Positions 8,304 to 15,846 of a DNA stretch of 64,000 bases are shown here, piece after piece. The DNA comes from Rhizobium sp. BK650. Its GTDB lineage: Bacteria > Pseudomonadota > Alphaproteobacteria > Rhizobiales > Rhizobiaceae. Numbering within the stretch: position 1 is the stretch's first letter; each line of letters begins with the position of its first letter. A model generated the notes under the pieces. That model searched no databases. It was not told the DNA's origin and saw only the letters and a list, made by a program, of their open reading frames with translations. The position numbers and the translations under genes were made by a program. Where the stretch lies: the NCBI RefSeq assembly GCF_014195325.1, contig NZ_JACIBK010000020.1:1-64000 (forward strand), written 5' to 3'.

Positions 8304-9140
8304 TCACGGCTTGGGGAGATAGGCCTCCGGCATCGGCGTGCCCGGGAACCACTTTTCGTGCAGCTTTTTCCAGGTACCGTCCTGCATGGCTTCGTGCAGA
8401 CCCTTGTTCAACGCTTCGCGCAGGGCATCATTTCCCTTGCGGATCACGAAGCCGGCCGGCGCATCGAAGCTCGGGATGTTGACGGCGACCCTCAGCTCAG
8501 GATAGCGCGTCGAATAGTCTTTCGCCGCTTCGTAGTCGAGGAAGTGGGCGTCGACCGTGCCATTGTTGAGCGCCGAGACTGCGGAATTGTTATCCGGGAA
8601 TTTCACGAGGTCAGCACCGGCAAAATTCTTCTCGGCATAGATTTCCTGCAGGGTCCCCTGCACCACACCAACGCGCTTGCCCTTAAGGGTGGCGACGTCG
8701 GTGATGCCGGCATCCGGCGTCAGGACAGTGAGGAAACCGGCCAGATAGCCATCTGAAAAATCCACGGTCTCCTTGCGCTTGTCCGTCGTTCCGATGGCTG
8801 CGGCGGCCACATCGAAACGGCTGTTGGCGACCGAAGGCATCAAGGCCGAGAACTCCTGACCGGTGAATACGACCTGCTCCTTCTTGAACCCCAGGCGTTC
8901 CGCGACGTTGAGGAACAGCTCAATGTCGAAGCCAGTAAAACCGCCGTCGGCGGTGGTGAAGGCATAGGGCTTGGCATCGCCCATCGTGCCGACGCTGATG
9001 ACGGCTGGGTCGATAAGATGGAGCGGATTGTCCTGTGCATGGACCGATAGTGCGGCACCTGCCAGCACGAACAGCGCAATCGTGACAGTAGCGGTGCGTG
9101 CTCGGGCAAGCGGGATTTTGAAGGTTTGCATCAATTGCAT
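8304..9140 (-). CDS. Amino-acid-type ABC transporter substrate-binding protein
   Basis: The 278-residue form starts at the ATG at 9140, which has an AGAGGAG Shine-Dalgarno and is followed by a signal peptide (IPLARARTATVTIALFVLAG, cleavage near VHA-QD). The body has SBP_bac_3 features: GTMGDAKPYAF, GGFTGFDIELFLNVAERLG, DVAAAAIGTTDKRKETVDFS, and LKGKRVGVVQGTLQEIYAE. It is a periplasmic binding protein for a polar amino acid or related compound. It is the first gene of the operon and faces the LacI-type regulator across 224 bp that hold two palindromic operators. The longer open frame to 9236 would put the signal peptide internally and is rejected. Confidence 0.9.
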   Translation of the reverse strand: MQLMQTFKIPLARARTATVTIALFVLAGAALSVHAQDNPLHLIDPAVISVGTMGDAKPYAFTTADGGFTGFDIELFLNVAERLGFKKEQVVFTGQEFSALMPSVANSRFDVAAAAIGTTDKRKETVDFSDGYLAGFLTVLTPDAGITDVATLKGKRVGVVQGTLQEIYAEKNFAGADLVKFPDNNSAVSALNNGTVDAHFLDYEAAKDYSTRYPELRVAVNIPSFDAPAGFVIRKGNDALREALNKGLHEAMQDGTWKKLHEKWFPGTPMPEAYLPKP

Positions 9141-9263
9141 TGGTTTCGTCTCCTCTGGTGGTGATCTCTGCTTCTTCTTCAAGGCATATGCATCCGTCCG
9201 GACGACGGCTCGCGCCGTGCGTCCAATCGATGACAAGCACAGGCTCTGAAACTTCGTTTCTTG

Positions 9264-9279
9264 TTGAGACCGGTCTCAA
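9264..9279. promoter_or_regulatory. Palindromic operator O1 (LacI-type)
   Basis: Perfect 16-bp palindrome TTGAGACCGGTCTCAA between the divergent regulator and transporter genes. It shares the core GAGACCGGTCTC with the next site; the centres are 21 bp apart. Confidence 0.8.
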
Positions 9280-9283
9280 TTGG

Positions 9284-9301
9284 AAAGAGACCGGTCTCTT
9301 T
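9284..9301. promoter_or_regulatory. Palindromic operator O2 (LacI-type)
   Basis: Perfect 18-bp palindrome AAAGAGACCGGTCTCTTT with a central CG step, as in LacI-family sites. It is 63 bp before the regulator ATG at 9365 and about 145 bp before the transporter start. The 21-bp centre spacing from O1 is two helical turns, so two dimers could bind on one face. Confidence 0.8.
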
Positions 9302-9364
9302 GATATTTGTCAAGTGCTCTCTTCGCATTTGCCACTCCCTAATATCTCTTGTAAGGCTATCCTC

Positions 9365-10432
9365 ATGGACCAAACCACAGCCAGAAGCACCTCCGTCACG
9401 GTCGCCGACGTCGCGCATAAGGCAGGCGTCTCAAAGGCGACGGCTGCGCGGGTTCTGGGCGGATATGGAACCGTCAGCGATCGGGTGCGCGCGGCCGTCG
9501 TCGCCGCCGCGCGCGAACTCGATTACCGACCAAACGAGCTTGCCCGCAGCATGACGACCGGTCGCTCCGGCACGATTGGCGTCGTTGTGGGTGACATCGA
9601 AAACCCGTTCTTCAGCCTCGCCGTGCGCGGCATCACCGATGTCGCCCGGCAGGCCGGATTCACTGTCATCCTCATCAATTCAGGGGAAGACTTGGTCGCG
9701 GAACGGGCGGCCATCCGCACTCTGCTTGCCAAACGCGTCGATGGCCTCATCGTCTCACCTGCTAAGGAAACCGATGTCGAGCACCTACATGAGGCTGTTC
9801 GCTCCGGCTTGCCGCTCGCCTTGCTCGACCGCGGAAGCGACACGCTCGACGTCGATACCGTCATTGCCGATGACCGGCACGCCGCCGAAAACATAACGCG
9901 CCGGCTGATTACGCTGGGGCACAGTCGCATCGCCTATCTTACCGCCTGCGACACGCCGAGCCATCGCTTCCGCACGGTAAGAGATATAGGTACCGGCTCG
10001 GTGCGGCGGCGTATCGAAGGGTTCCTCGCCGTCTGCCGGGAGGCTGGCCTGACCGGCATGGAGGATTGGGTCCACGTCGGCGCCGTTAGCTCGGAACATA
10101 CCCATCGCATTGTTACCGAGATGCTCCAATCGGCGCAGCGTCCGACGGCTGTCATCGCATCGGATAGTATAATCGGCCTGGAGGTGTTCAAGGTTCACCG
10201 TCAACTGGGGCTGAGCATTCCAGACGACCTGTCGCTGGTGTCGTTTCACGACGCGGACTGGACGTCCGTAACGACGCCCCCGGTTACTGTTGTGCGCCAA
10301 CCGGTCTACGATCTCGGAGCGACAGCGGCCAAATTACTGGTCGAGCGGTTGAACGGCGAAGCTGGGCCTGCCCGTAAAGTGATATTGAAAACTGAGATCC
10401 TTGAACGCGCCTCAATGCGGGAGGTGTTTTGA
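9365..10432 (+). CDS. LacI-family transcriptional regulator
   Basis: A 355-residue regulator. The DNA-binding domain is clear: VTVADVAHKAGVSKATAARV (helix-turn-helix) and YRPNELARSMTTGRSGTIGV (hinge), followed by a periplasmic-binding-like effector domain (VVGDIENPFFSLAVRGITD ... DDLSLVSFHDADWTSVTTPP). The open frame continues upstream to 9140, but that part is non-coding; the ATG at 9365 is right for the family. One oddity: the second HTH helix reads KATAARVLG where many homologues have TVSRVLN. It is transcribed away from the amino-acid-type importer and likely binds the two GAGACCGGTCTC operators to control both directions. Ligand unknown. Confidence 0.92.
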   Translation: MDQTTARSTSVTVADVAHKAGVSKATAARVLGGYGTVSDRVRAAVVAAARELDYRPNELARSMTTGRSGTIGVVVGDIENPFFSLAVRGITDVARQAGFTVILINSGEDLVAERAAIRTLLAKRVDGLIVSPAKETDVEHLHEAVRSGLPLALLDRGSDTLDVDTVIADDRHAAENITRRLITLGHSRIAYLTACDTPSHRFRTVRDIGTGSVRRRIEGFLAVCREAGLTGMEDWVHVGAVSSEHTHRIVTEMLQSAQRPTAVIASDSIIGLEVFKVHRQLGLSIPDDLSLVSFHDADWTSVTTPPVTVVRQPVYDLGATAAKLLVERLNGEAGPARKVILKTEILERASMREVF

Positions 10433-10795
10433 TTATCAATTGATGCCGTTGGTTCAAAAGCGCCACCCAATAGTTGCGAGACGTGGTTTGAGCCCAGGCG
10501 CTGCTCAATGGAAGAACTTCCCGTTGAACCGGTGCAGTCTGCCAAGAGCGTTAAAGAGCGACAAAAAGAGGATATCGCGAGATAGGATGCAAACGATCGT
10601 CCTAGACAGATTGGAACCGGCGACCTCCATCGGCGGCCGTTTCGGACACTTTTCGACCGTCAAGACCAATTTCGAGGAGCAGACCCTTGAGTGGTTTGCC
10701 GATTTGCCTTCATGGATTCCTTGTCAAGGCAGATCACGTTTGAGCAGGAGTCTAGGCTGACTTGGCCTGCCTGACGATTTGGAAGGCAATGGATA
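10433..10795. other. Intergenic region, no gene recognised
   Basis: The space lies between the LacI stop and the convergent ABC ATPase stop. Short open frames cross it but none has a start, ribosome site or recognisable motif. No T-tract hairpin was found by eye. Confidence 0.5.
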
Positions 10796-11587
10796 CTACA
10801 TCAACATCGAGGCTCCACGGTCGAGATAGGTATCGAGGAATTGTTCAAGACGGAGATTTCTCGGTTTCTTAAAGACCTCCTGGGGCGATCCGCTGAAGAG
10901 CACCTTTCCGTGGTCAAGAAAGATGATCTGCTGACCGACGGTCGCGGCAAAACCTATTTCGTGCGATACGACGACCATCGTCATGCCCTCGGCTGCCAGA
11001 TCGCGCATGACGTTCAAGACTTCGCCAGTCAACTCCGGGTCAAGCGACGACGTCGGCTCGTCAAACAGCATGATCTTGGGCTTCAGCGCCAGGGCACGAG
11101 CGATCGCCACGCGCTGCTGTTGGCCGCCTGACAGCTGTGAGGGATAGTGTCCCGCCCGGCCCTCAAGGCCAACCTTGACGAGCTGGGCCATTGCCCGCTC
11201 CTCGGCATCCTTGCGGCTCATCTTGTGAACCGTTTTCAGTGCCTCGCTGACATTGCCAAGCGCCGTCATATGCGGCCATAGATTGAACTGCTGGAACACC
11301 ATGCCGATTTGGGAGCGGATCGCGCGGTTGGCGGCAGCCGAGATGCGCTCGCGCCGCCCTTGCGAATCCTCGGTATAACCAAGCACCTCGCCGTTGATGG
11401 AGATCGTCCCGCGTGTTGCCTCTTCAAGAAAAGCCATGCAGCGTAAGAGCGTGCTCTTGCCGGAGCCGGATGGGCCGATGAGACAGGAAACCTGCCCGGG
11501 CTCGATGGTGAGATTGACATCGTGAAGGACTGTGGTTTCTCCGAAAGTCTTGACGAGATTCTTGACTGCTATTGCGGGGACACTCAT
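10796..11587 (-). CDS. Amino-acid-type ABC transporter ATP-binding protein (GlnQ/HisP family)
   Basis: A 263-residue PAAT ATPase: Walker A GPSGSGKST, the family-typical insert after FLEEATRGTISINGEVLGY, Q-loop FQQFNLWPHM, signature LSGGQQQRVAIARALA, Walker B IMLFDEPTSSLDPEL and H-loop VVSHEIGFA. It is the last gene of a four-gene minus-strand importer operon; its start overlaps the upstream permease stop by 4 bp, indicating translational coupling. With the two permeases it would energise uptake of the ligand bound by the 12988-13815 product. Confidence 0.92.
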   Translation of the reverse strand: MSVPAIAVKNLVKTFGETTVLHDVNLTIEPGQVSCLIGPSGSGKSTLLRCMAFLEEATRGTISINGEVLGYTEDSQGRRERISAAANRAIRSQIGMVFQQFNLWPHMTALGNVSEALKTVHKMSRKDAEERAMAQLVKVGLEGRAGHYPSQLSGGQQQRVAIARALALKPKIMLFDEPTSSLDPELTGEVLNVMRDLAAEGMTMVVVSHEIGFAATVGQQIIFLDHGKVLFSGSPQEVFKKPRNLRLEQFLDTYLDRGASMLM

Positions 11588-12252
11588 GCGTTGAAAAACC
11601 TGAATCTGGATAGTTTCGTTTCAGCAAGGTTGCCAAGCCAGCCAGTCACTTCGACGAGCACCCAATAGAAAAGCGCCAACGCGGAGAGCGCTTCGACGAA
11701 GGCATATTGCTGCGAACCGATTGCGCTCAGCGTCGCCGTCAGCTCCGGCACGGTGATAATGGACAAGACCGCCGTCTCTTTCATCAGGATGACCACCATA
11801 TTCACGAATGGTGGCAGCACCAGCATCGTCATTTCCGGCAATAGAATGCGCCTGACAATCTGCCCCTGAGTGAGGCCGACACATTCGCCGGCCTCAATAT
11901 GTCCCCGCGGCACAGCCTGGAAGCCGGATCGGAAGATTTCGCTGAAATAGGCCGCACCATAGATGGAAATGCCGATCAATCCGGCAGGCAAGGGATCAAG
12001 ATCAAGGCCGACAAAGGGGCCACCGTAATAGACCAGAAATATCTGGATGAGAAACGGCGTGCCGCGTAGTATGGCTACGACGGCGCCCAGCGCCTTGTCG
12101 ATCAGCACGCCGCCATATTGCCTGGCGACAGCCATCAGGAAACCGATGACGGCCGCAGCGATGGTGCCGAGGATCCAGATCATGATCGTCACGCCGGCAC
12201 CGCTGACGATGGCGGGCCACTGCCCGATGAGCACATTGATGTCGAAGGTCAC
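11584..12252 (-). CDS. Amino-acid-type ABC transporter permease
   Basis: A 222-residue HisM/GlnP-family permease with five or so hydrophobic segments and the conserved cytoplasmic EAA-type loop (GHIEAGECVGLTQGQIVRRILLPEM). It overlaps the neighbouring permease by 4 bp at one end and the ATPase by 4 bp at the other. It probably forms a heterodimer with the 12249-12890 product in the inner membrane. Confidence 0.9.
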   Translation of the reverse strand: MTFDINVLIGQWPAIVSGAGVTIMIWILGTIAAAVIGFLMAVARQYGGVLIDKALGAVVAILRGTPFLIQIFLVYYGGPFVGLDLDPLPAGLIGISIYGAAYFSEIFRSGFQAVPRGHIEAGECVGLTQGQIVRRILLPEMTMLVLPPFVNMVVILMKETAVLSIITVPELTATLSAIGSQQYAFVEALSALALFYWVLVEVTGWLGNLAETKLSRFRFFNA

Positions 12253-12890
12253 CGCGGCGCCCCCGGCAGGCTATTTTCGATAAGGCCGCCGGCAAGGGCG
12301 ACCATCCAGTTGATCACCAGATAGATGAGACCGGCGGATGCGAAAAGCTGCAGCGGCAGGAAGGTGCTGCCGGCAAGGTCCTGCGCCATGCGCGTCAGTT
12401 CGACAATGCCAACGACTGAGACCAACGACGAGGCCTTGAGAATGAGAATCGCCTCGTTGACGAGAGCTGGAAACGTAAGGCGCAGGGCCATCGGGACCTT
12501 GACGCGTCGGAAGATCTGGCGCGGCGTCAGCCCAACCATTTCCGCCGACTCCACCAGGCCTGAAGGCACGCTGGCAAAGCCGCCGCGCAGGTTCTCCGCC
12601 TGGTAGGCTGCCGTGCAGAGTGACAGGCCGATGATCGCGGCCACGATGCTCGGTACATTGATGCCGATGACCGGAAGAAGATTGTAGATCAACAGCAGCT
12701 GCACCAGAAGCGGCACGCCGCGGAAAAAGCTGATGAAAATCTGGGCAGGGCGCACGAAAAGCCCTCGCCTCGACAGCAGCATTCCCGAAAGAAGGATCGC
12801 AATCGCAAAGCCAATGAGGATCGACACAACGCTGATGGTCACCGTGTAGATCGATGCCTGCAAAAGCAACTCGAAGAGTTTAACGGACAT
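12249..12890 (-). CDS. Amino-acid-type ABC transporter permease
   Basis: A 213-residue HisQ/HisM-family permease. Starts with an N-terminal hydrophobic segment; the PLLVQLLLIYNLLPVI region and the loop LVESAEMVGLTPRQIFRRV are typical. It is separated from the upstream binding-protein gene by 97 bp that contain a hairpin, and overlaps the next permease by 4 bp. Confidence 0.9.
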   Translation of the reverse strand: MSVKLFELLLQASIYTVTISVVSILIGFAIAILLSGMLLSRRGLFVRPAQIFISFFRGVPLLVQLLLIYNLLPVIGINVPSIVAAIIGLSLCTAAYQAENLRGGFASVPSGLVESAEMVGLTPRQIFRRVKVPMALRLTFPALVNEAILILKASSLVSVVGIVELTRMAQDLAGSTFLPLQLFASAGLIYLVINWMVALAGGLIENSLPGAPR

Positions 12891-12939
12891 TGTTCAGATT
12901 TCGCTCGCTTGGCGGTGAGGAAGATCCGGTCGCTTTTCC

Positions 12940-12972
12940 CGGCCATGCCCGGCATCTGCGCAAGCATGGCCG
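12940..12972 (-). other. Intercistronic hairpin between binding-protein and permease genes
   Basis: Nine-bp inverted repeat CGGCCATGC (12940-12948) / GCATGGCCG (12964-12972) with a 15-nt loop, just after the stop of the binding-protein gene. No T-tract follows on the transcribed strand. The likely role is to raise binding-protein mRNA over permease mRNA. Confidence 0.55.
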
Positions 12973-12987
12973 ATTTCCGATGGCTGA

Positions 12988-13815
12988 TCAGAATGCCGGA
13001 TCCTTGACGGAATCCGGTGTGTCGAAGCTCGCGCCGAACCACTTTTTCTGCAGCGTCGCCATCCGACCGTCAGCTTTGATTTTCAGCATGGCCGCGTCGA
13101 TTGCGTCCATCAGCGGCGCATGATCTGCATCCTTCAGGCCGATAAAGCCGAAGTAGGATTTCTTGCCAAATGGCGGCAGTACGACTTCGAACGTGCCTTC
13201 GCGCTGCTTGGCGACGAAAGCTATATTCGGCAGTGAGTTGGCAACACCAGCGATTCGGCCGGCCGCGAGATCCGCATAGGACTCGGTGAAGGCTGGATAC
13301 TCGCGGATATCGACCTTCGTCGGCAGGGTTTCGGAAAACTCCTTGAGCTGGTCCAGCTGAGCGGTCGCCTTGCCGACGCCAATCTTCTTGCCAGCGATAT
13401 CCTCCGGCTTGCTGATCGTCTGGTCGCCCGCCTTTTTCAGGATCGCAATCGTCGCCTCAGCAAGCGGCGGCGTAAAACGATAGCGCTCCATGCGCTTCTT
13501 GGTGATCGTCGCTGGGCCTGCGACGACGTCGAACTTGCCGGCTTCGAGCGCCGGGAAGACGCCATCCCAGGGGAGTGTGACCCATTCGATTTTCACCCCG
13601 AGTTCCTTGCCGATCTCGTCAAAAAGATCGACATTCAAGCCTACGTGCTCGCCGGCATCGATAAAATCGAACGGTGCGAAGGCCGTCTCGGTACCGACTT
13701 TCATGGTGCCAGCGGCCTTGACGGCAGCAAGCGTGTCGGCCGCATGGGCAGACATCGTCACGCCGAACAGAAACGCAGCGCCGACCAGCCCCTTCAGAAG
13801 CGCATTCTTCCTCAT
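12988..13815 (-). CDS. Amino-acid-type ABC transporter substrate-binding protein
   Basis: A 275-residue exported binding protein (SBP_bac_3). Signal peptide MRKNALLKGLVGAAFLFGV with cleavage near AHA-AD; then MKVGTETAFAPFDFIDA, GLNVDLFDEIGKELG, DVVAGPATITKKRMERYRF and the KKIGVGKATAQ loop. It is the first gene of the importer operon. About 85 bp upstream lies a HutC-type operator (13901-13914), and the HutC-type regulator is transcribed the other way, so uptake is probably repressed until an inducer appears. The ligand could be a guanidino or amino acid given the downstream aminotransferase and ureohydrolase; this is inference. Confidence 0.9.
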   Translation of the reverse strand: MRKNALLKGLVGAAFLFGVTMSAHAADTLAAVKAAGTMKVGTETAFAPFDFIDAGEHVGLNVDLFDEIGKELGVKIEWVTLPWDGVFPALEAGKFDVVAGPATITKKRMERYRFTPPLAEATIAILKKAGDQTISKPEDIAGKKIGVGKATAQLDQLKEFSETLPTKVDIREYPAFTESYADLAAGRIAGVANSLPNIAFVAKQREGTFEVVLPPFGKKSYFGFIGLKDADHAPLMDAIDAAMLKIKADGRMATLQKKWFGASFDTPDSVKDPAF

Positions 13816-13900
13816 GTTTTTCTCTCCAGTTTTTAACCTTCCGGTGGAAGGTCCAAGTTCCCTAATCGTTGTCCCGCCGAGTGGATTTCTCTGATCCGCT

Positions 13901-13914
13901 TTTGTCTATACAAA
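13901..13914. promoter_or_regulatory. Predicted HutC-subfamily operator
   Basis: TTTGTCTATACAAA, a near-palindrome whose core GTCTATAC fits the GTnTAnAC signature of HutC-subfamily GntR operators. It lies between the ABC importer (start 13815, minus) and the HutC-type regulator (start 14054, plus). Confidence 0.65.
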
Positions 13915-14053
13915 TAGATACGGGCCAGCCTACACTGTCAAACGCTAAACTCGACGTACGCAAGATTTGTGCCGCATAGTGCCGGGTAGCCGCCTAGTGC
14001 GGGAGCGGCGGCGTCGATGGAAATTGAATGTCATCGCTGGATCGAGGTGATTT

Positions 14054-14797
14054 TTGGTCTCAATTCATCAGAGAATTGTCGAAGACATCGAAACCAGGAT
14101 CATGGGCGGCATCTGGCTACCTGGTCATCGCATCCCCTTCGAACACGAGTTGGTAGAAGAGTATCAATGTTCGCGAATGACCGTGAACAAGGCTCTTTCG
14201 GCCTTGGCGCAACGTGGCATGATCACGCGCCGCCGCAAGGTTGGCTCCTTCGTCGCCTCCCGGCAGATCGACCGCACCGTGATGGATATCCAAGACATTT
14301 CTACGGAAGCCGAATTGGCGGGACACCACCACAGCCACAAGATCCTGCGGCGAAAGGTCGAGACACTGGATGCCGCCACCGCCGCACAGCTCGGCGAGAC
14401 GACGGGAGCGGACATCCTGCGGCTTCACTGCCTGCACACGGTGGACGGCAAGCCAAATGCGCTTGAGCGGCGCATCATCATGCTCGCCATGGTACCGTCT
14501 GCAAGAACCGAAAGCTTTGCGTCGGTTCCGCCCGGCAAATGGTTGCTGGACATGGTGCCTTGGTCGAAGGCGAGACATGTCATCCGCGCCGTATCGGCCG
14601 ATGCCGCCACTGCGCGACTGCTTGAGACCGAGCGTGGCAAGGCCTGCCTGACCCTGATCCGCCAGACATGGCAGATGAGCCGCACGGTCACTCACGTTGA
14701 AATCATCCATCCCGGCGACCGTTTCCAATTCGCCGGTGATTTCCATCCAACGGAGCGAGGGGTCCCAAATCAACGGTCGAAGAGAGGCTCCTTTTGA
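14054..14797 (+). CDS. GntR-family (HutC subfamily) transcriptional regulator
   Basis: A 247-residue regulator. The N-terminal winged helix (HQRIVEDIETRIMGG ... IPFEHELVEEYQCSRMTVNK ALSALAQRG) and C-terminal UTRA domain ending in HPGDRFQFAGDF are close in style to histidine-utilisation repressor HutC, but no hut enzymes are nearby. The start is a TTG at 14054 preceded by GAGGTGA; the HQRIVEDIE segment right after it matches the usual HutC N-terminus. Its stop overlaps the TTG start of the following LysR gene by 4 bp (translational coupling). It likely controls the divergent importer through the GTCTATAC operator. The effector may be an acid related to the imported compound rather than urocanate. 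Confidence 0.88.
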   Translation: MVSIHQRIVEDIETRIMGGIWLPGHRIPFEHELVEEYQCSRMTVNKALSALAQRGMITRRRKVGSFVASRQIDRTVMDIQDISTEAELAGHHHSHKILRRKVETLDAATAAQLGETTGADILRLHCLHTVDGKPNALERRIIMLAMVPSARTESFASVPPGKWLLDMVPWSKARHVIRAVSADAATARLLETERGKACLTLIRQTWQMSRTVTHVEIIHPGDRFQFAGDFHPTERGVPNQRSKRGSF

Positions 14798-15735
14798 CGG
14801 AAAAACAGGTTATCCGAACCGTGCCGCTCAAGGGCTTGCAGGCGTTCGAAGCTGTCGGCCGGTGCGGCGGCGTAAGCGCTGCGGCCCTCGAGCTGAAGGT
14901 TTCCCCCGGCGCGATAAGTCAACAGATTCGCAAGATCGAGAGTTTTCTCGGCGTCACCTTGTTGGAGCGCAACGGGCGCACTGTCGAGCTCACCCAATGG
15001 GGGCGGCTCTATCACCAGGAAATATCGAAGGGTTTCGAGCAATTCGCGCTTGCGGAACAGGTTTTGGAACGGGCTCGCAATGAGAATGCTCTGGTTTTGA
15101 GCGCCCTATCGTCCGTCGTCAATAAGTGGATAGGGCGCCGGATCTTTGACTGGCAAGCCCTTCATCCGAACGCTCATGTCAGGATTGTCGGCCGCGACAA
15201 AGAACCGCGCATGGGCTTTGACGACGTCGATTTCCGCATCAGCTATGGATCGGATGTGCTGCAGCACGACCACTATACCGAACTGTTCCGCGATTGGGTC
15301 GTGCCAGCCTGCTCACCGGCGCTGATCAAGGGCAAGGCGCCCTCCGTCGCAGGGCTTCTCGAATATCCACTCCTGCATGTCGAATGGGAGCGGCATTTCT
15401 CACCCTATCCAAGCTGGCGCGAATTTGCTGCCAAGACGGGCGCCACGTTCGAGGAGAGCGCAGCCGGCCTTTCCTTCACTCTGTCGAGCAGTGCGATTGA
15501 CGCAGCCGTCAACAAGCGCGGCGTCGTCCTCGCGCAGATGTCTATGATTGCCGATGAGCTTGAGGCACAGACGCTCGTCATTCCCGTCGACATACGCCTA
15601 GCTCTGCGCGAAAGCTATTATCTCGCCTGGGACCGCGCGGCGTTGCAGAAGCCCCATGGGCGCGAATTCCGTGACTGGCTCGTGGGTGTTTCCCGCCAGC
15701 AGGCGCTGGCGTCCGCGCCGAGGCCGACACTTTAG
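14794..15735 (+). CDS. LysR-family transcriptional regulator (GcvA-like)
   Basis: A 313-residue LTTR. The HTH region LKGLQAFEAVGRCGGVSAAA ... LKVSPGAISQQIRKIESFLG is GcvA/AmpR-like, and the effector domain contains DVDFRISYGSD and WVVPACSPALIKG. It starts with TTG inside the stop of the HutC-type gene, with AGAGAGG upstream. Two regulators in one transcript, upstream of the monooxygenase, suggest layered control: repression of uptake and activation of degradation. Confidence 0.87.
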   Translation: MTEKQVIRTVPLKGLQAFEAVGRCGGVSAAALELKVSPGAISQQIRKIESFLGVTLLERNGRTVELTQWGRLYHQEISKGFEQFALAEQVLERARNENALVLSALSSVVNKWIGRRIFDWQALHPNAHVRIVGRDKEPRMGFDDVDFRISYGSDVLQHDHYTELFRDWVVPACSPALIKGKAPSVAGLLEYPLLHVEWERHFSPYPSWREFAAKTGATFEESAAGLSFTLSSSAIDAAVNKRGVVLAQMSMIADELEAQTLVIPVDIRLALRESYYLAWDRAALQKPHGREFRDWLVGVSRQQALASAPRPTL

Positions 15736-15846
15736 AAAAACTAAAACAGAACTCAGCTGCGCAATATTGATGAAAATTTGGGCCTGGCGATAATTTCCGC
15801 AGCCGGTTGCCCGCGCAGGCGCGACCGATATGGCAGGAGAGCTTCG

